From contig JAPHUJ010000097.1 of assembly GCA_026193735.1 (NCBI GenBank), positions 1 through 5,858 of the forward strand: DNA of 5,858 bases. The letters are read 5' to 3'. The notes beneath the pieces were generated by a model, which did no database searches, was not told where the DNA came from, and saw only the letters and a program-made list of their open reading frames with translations. The number at the start of each line of letters is the position of its first letter. Position 1 is the first letter of the stretch. A program made the position numbers and the translations under genes. Below are positions 5,381 to 5,858 of the stretch, piece by piece. The stretch comes from Sulfurovum sp. GTDB lineage: Bacteria > Campylobacterota > Campylobacteria > Campylobacterales > Sulfurovaceae.

Positions 5381-5858
5381 TTAGCTCCAAGTCGCCAGTA
5401 TAAGTCCTACAACAGCAATAGTTGTAGGAACTTTAAGTAAGAAATCTACACTTTGTGGTGTTTTAAACCGTCCGTAGATAGCACCAAATGATATGACCAG
5501 TATAAATAACACAAATGTTTTGACAAGTAGTTCCAAGAAGCCGCTTGCTCCACCTAAAAAGAGATGCACCATCAAGACCAGTTTTGCAAAAGTAAATATC
5601 GCACTCTGACTCATGAGCAGCGCTAAAAACTTTCCGGAAAACTCAGATGCCGGTCCGGAATAGACTTCAACTGGCGCACCAACCACATCAAAAGGAGCTT
5701 GTCCCATCATTCCGATAAAAGAGGTCATTGCTGCTATGAAAAGTAGCGGGTAAGCAAAAGCATTAAAGGTTGTCTGTCCTGATGCTATGGTCGCGATATC
5801 TACACTTCCACTCAAACTCATAATGGCAATAACTGCAATGTAAAAAGGTAATTCCATA
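5381..5858 (-). CDS. NuoH/EchB/HyfC-like membrane subunit (partial, C-terminal part)
   Basis: Membrane subunit that anchors the peripheral arm and links the redox site to the ion-translocating arm in complex I and group 4 hydrogenases. About 158 residues are visible. The gene is open at the right edge, and the ATG near 5857 is probably an internal methionine, since family members have about 300 residues. Residue numbers here count from that Met. There are hydrophobic helices at about 4-14, 33-51, 78-101, 108-127 and 143-157. Between the second and third lies the family cytoplasmic loop with APFDVVG (54-60), E64 and SGPASEFSGK (67-76). In NuoH and EchB this loop reads PFD.PEAE.E...G...EYSG; here two of the clustered acidic residues are G60 and P62. 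The stop is one base from the NuoB-like start, so the genes are co-transcribed. Confidence 0.88.
   Translation of the reverse strand, partial: MELPFYIAVIAIMSLSGSVDIATIASGQTTFNAFAYPLLFIAAMTSFIGMMGQAPFDVVGAPVEVYSGPASEFSGKFLALLMSQSAIFTFAKLVLMVHLFLGGASGFLELLVKTFVLFILVISFGAIYGRFKTPQSVDFLLKVPTTIAVVGLILATWS

Noticed and set aside
3109..5858. Calling the operon ordinary respiratory complex I (nuo)
   Set aside because: The gene order with MrpE, the CxxC in the large subunit, the missing quinone-site tyrosine and the single cysteine in the NuoB pair do not fit a canonical NADH-quinone oxidoreductase.
1..5858. CRISPR arrays, tRNA/rRNA genes, insertion sequences or other mobile elements
   Set aside because: No spaced direct repeats, tRNA-like cloverleaf, transposase or terminal repeats were seen. 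The window is almost fully covered by conserved coding genes.

Overview
The window is a compact, AT-rich bacterial segment in which every recognised gene lies on the minus strand, so transcription runs from the right edge to the left edge. The organism cannot be named from the sequence alone. The AT-rich coding, the tightly overlapping genes and a complex I-like/Ech-like cluster next to zwf-pgl would fit a chemolithotrophic or facultatively anaerobic proteobacterium or campylobacterotan. This is a weak inference.

Region 1 (5858 down to about 2246) is the 3' part of an operon for a membrane-bound complex of the complex I / group 4 [NiFe] hydrogenase superfamily. In transcription order it encodes a NuoH-like membrane subunit (its start lies beyond the right edge), a NuoB-like small subunit, a NuoC-like subunit, a NuoD-like large subunit, a NuoI-like 2x[4Fe-4S] ferredoxin subunit and an MrpE/MnhE-type antiporter subunit. 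Junctions are overlaps (1, 11 and 4 bases) or gaps of 1 and 9 bases, so the genes are probably co-transcribed and translationally coupled. No diaphorase subunits (NuoE/F/G) are visible, so ferredoxin or another low-potential donor is a plausible electron source, but the upstream part of the operon is not in the window.

The unusual point is that this complex is neither a canonical hydrogenase nor a canonical quinone-reducing complex I. The large subunit keeps an N-terminal CxxC (C63/C66) but has only one cysteine (C361) at the C-terminus, with glutamate (E364) where the last Ni ligand should be. It also lacks the complex I quinone-site tyrosine (V67 instead). The small subunit has only one cysteine (C48-G49) where complex I has a Cys-Cys pair. 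The NuoH-like loop has lost two of its three clustered glutamates. Together these place it among energy-converting hydrogenase-related ('Ehr'-like or MBS/MBX-like) complexes with an unknown terminal reaction.

Region 2 (2245 to 1999) is the only sizeable non-annotated gap. It holds AT-rich promoter-like sequence and a possible 37-codon, one-helix membrane protein gene starting with GTG. No convincing terminator was found.

Region 3 (1998 to 1) encodes glucose-6-phosphate dehydrogenase (zwf) and, overlapping it by 8 bases, 6-phosphogluconolactonase (pgl, cut by the left edge). These are consecutive steps from glucose-6-phosphate to 6-phosphogluconate, feeding the oxidative pentose phosphate or Entner-Doudoroff pathway and making reduced pyridine nucleotide.
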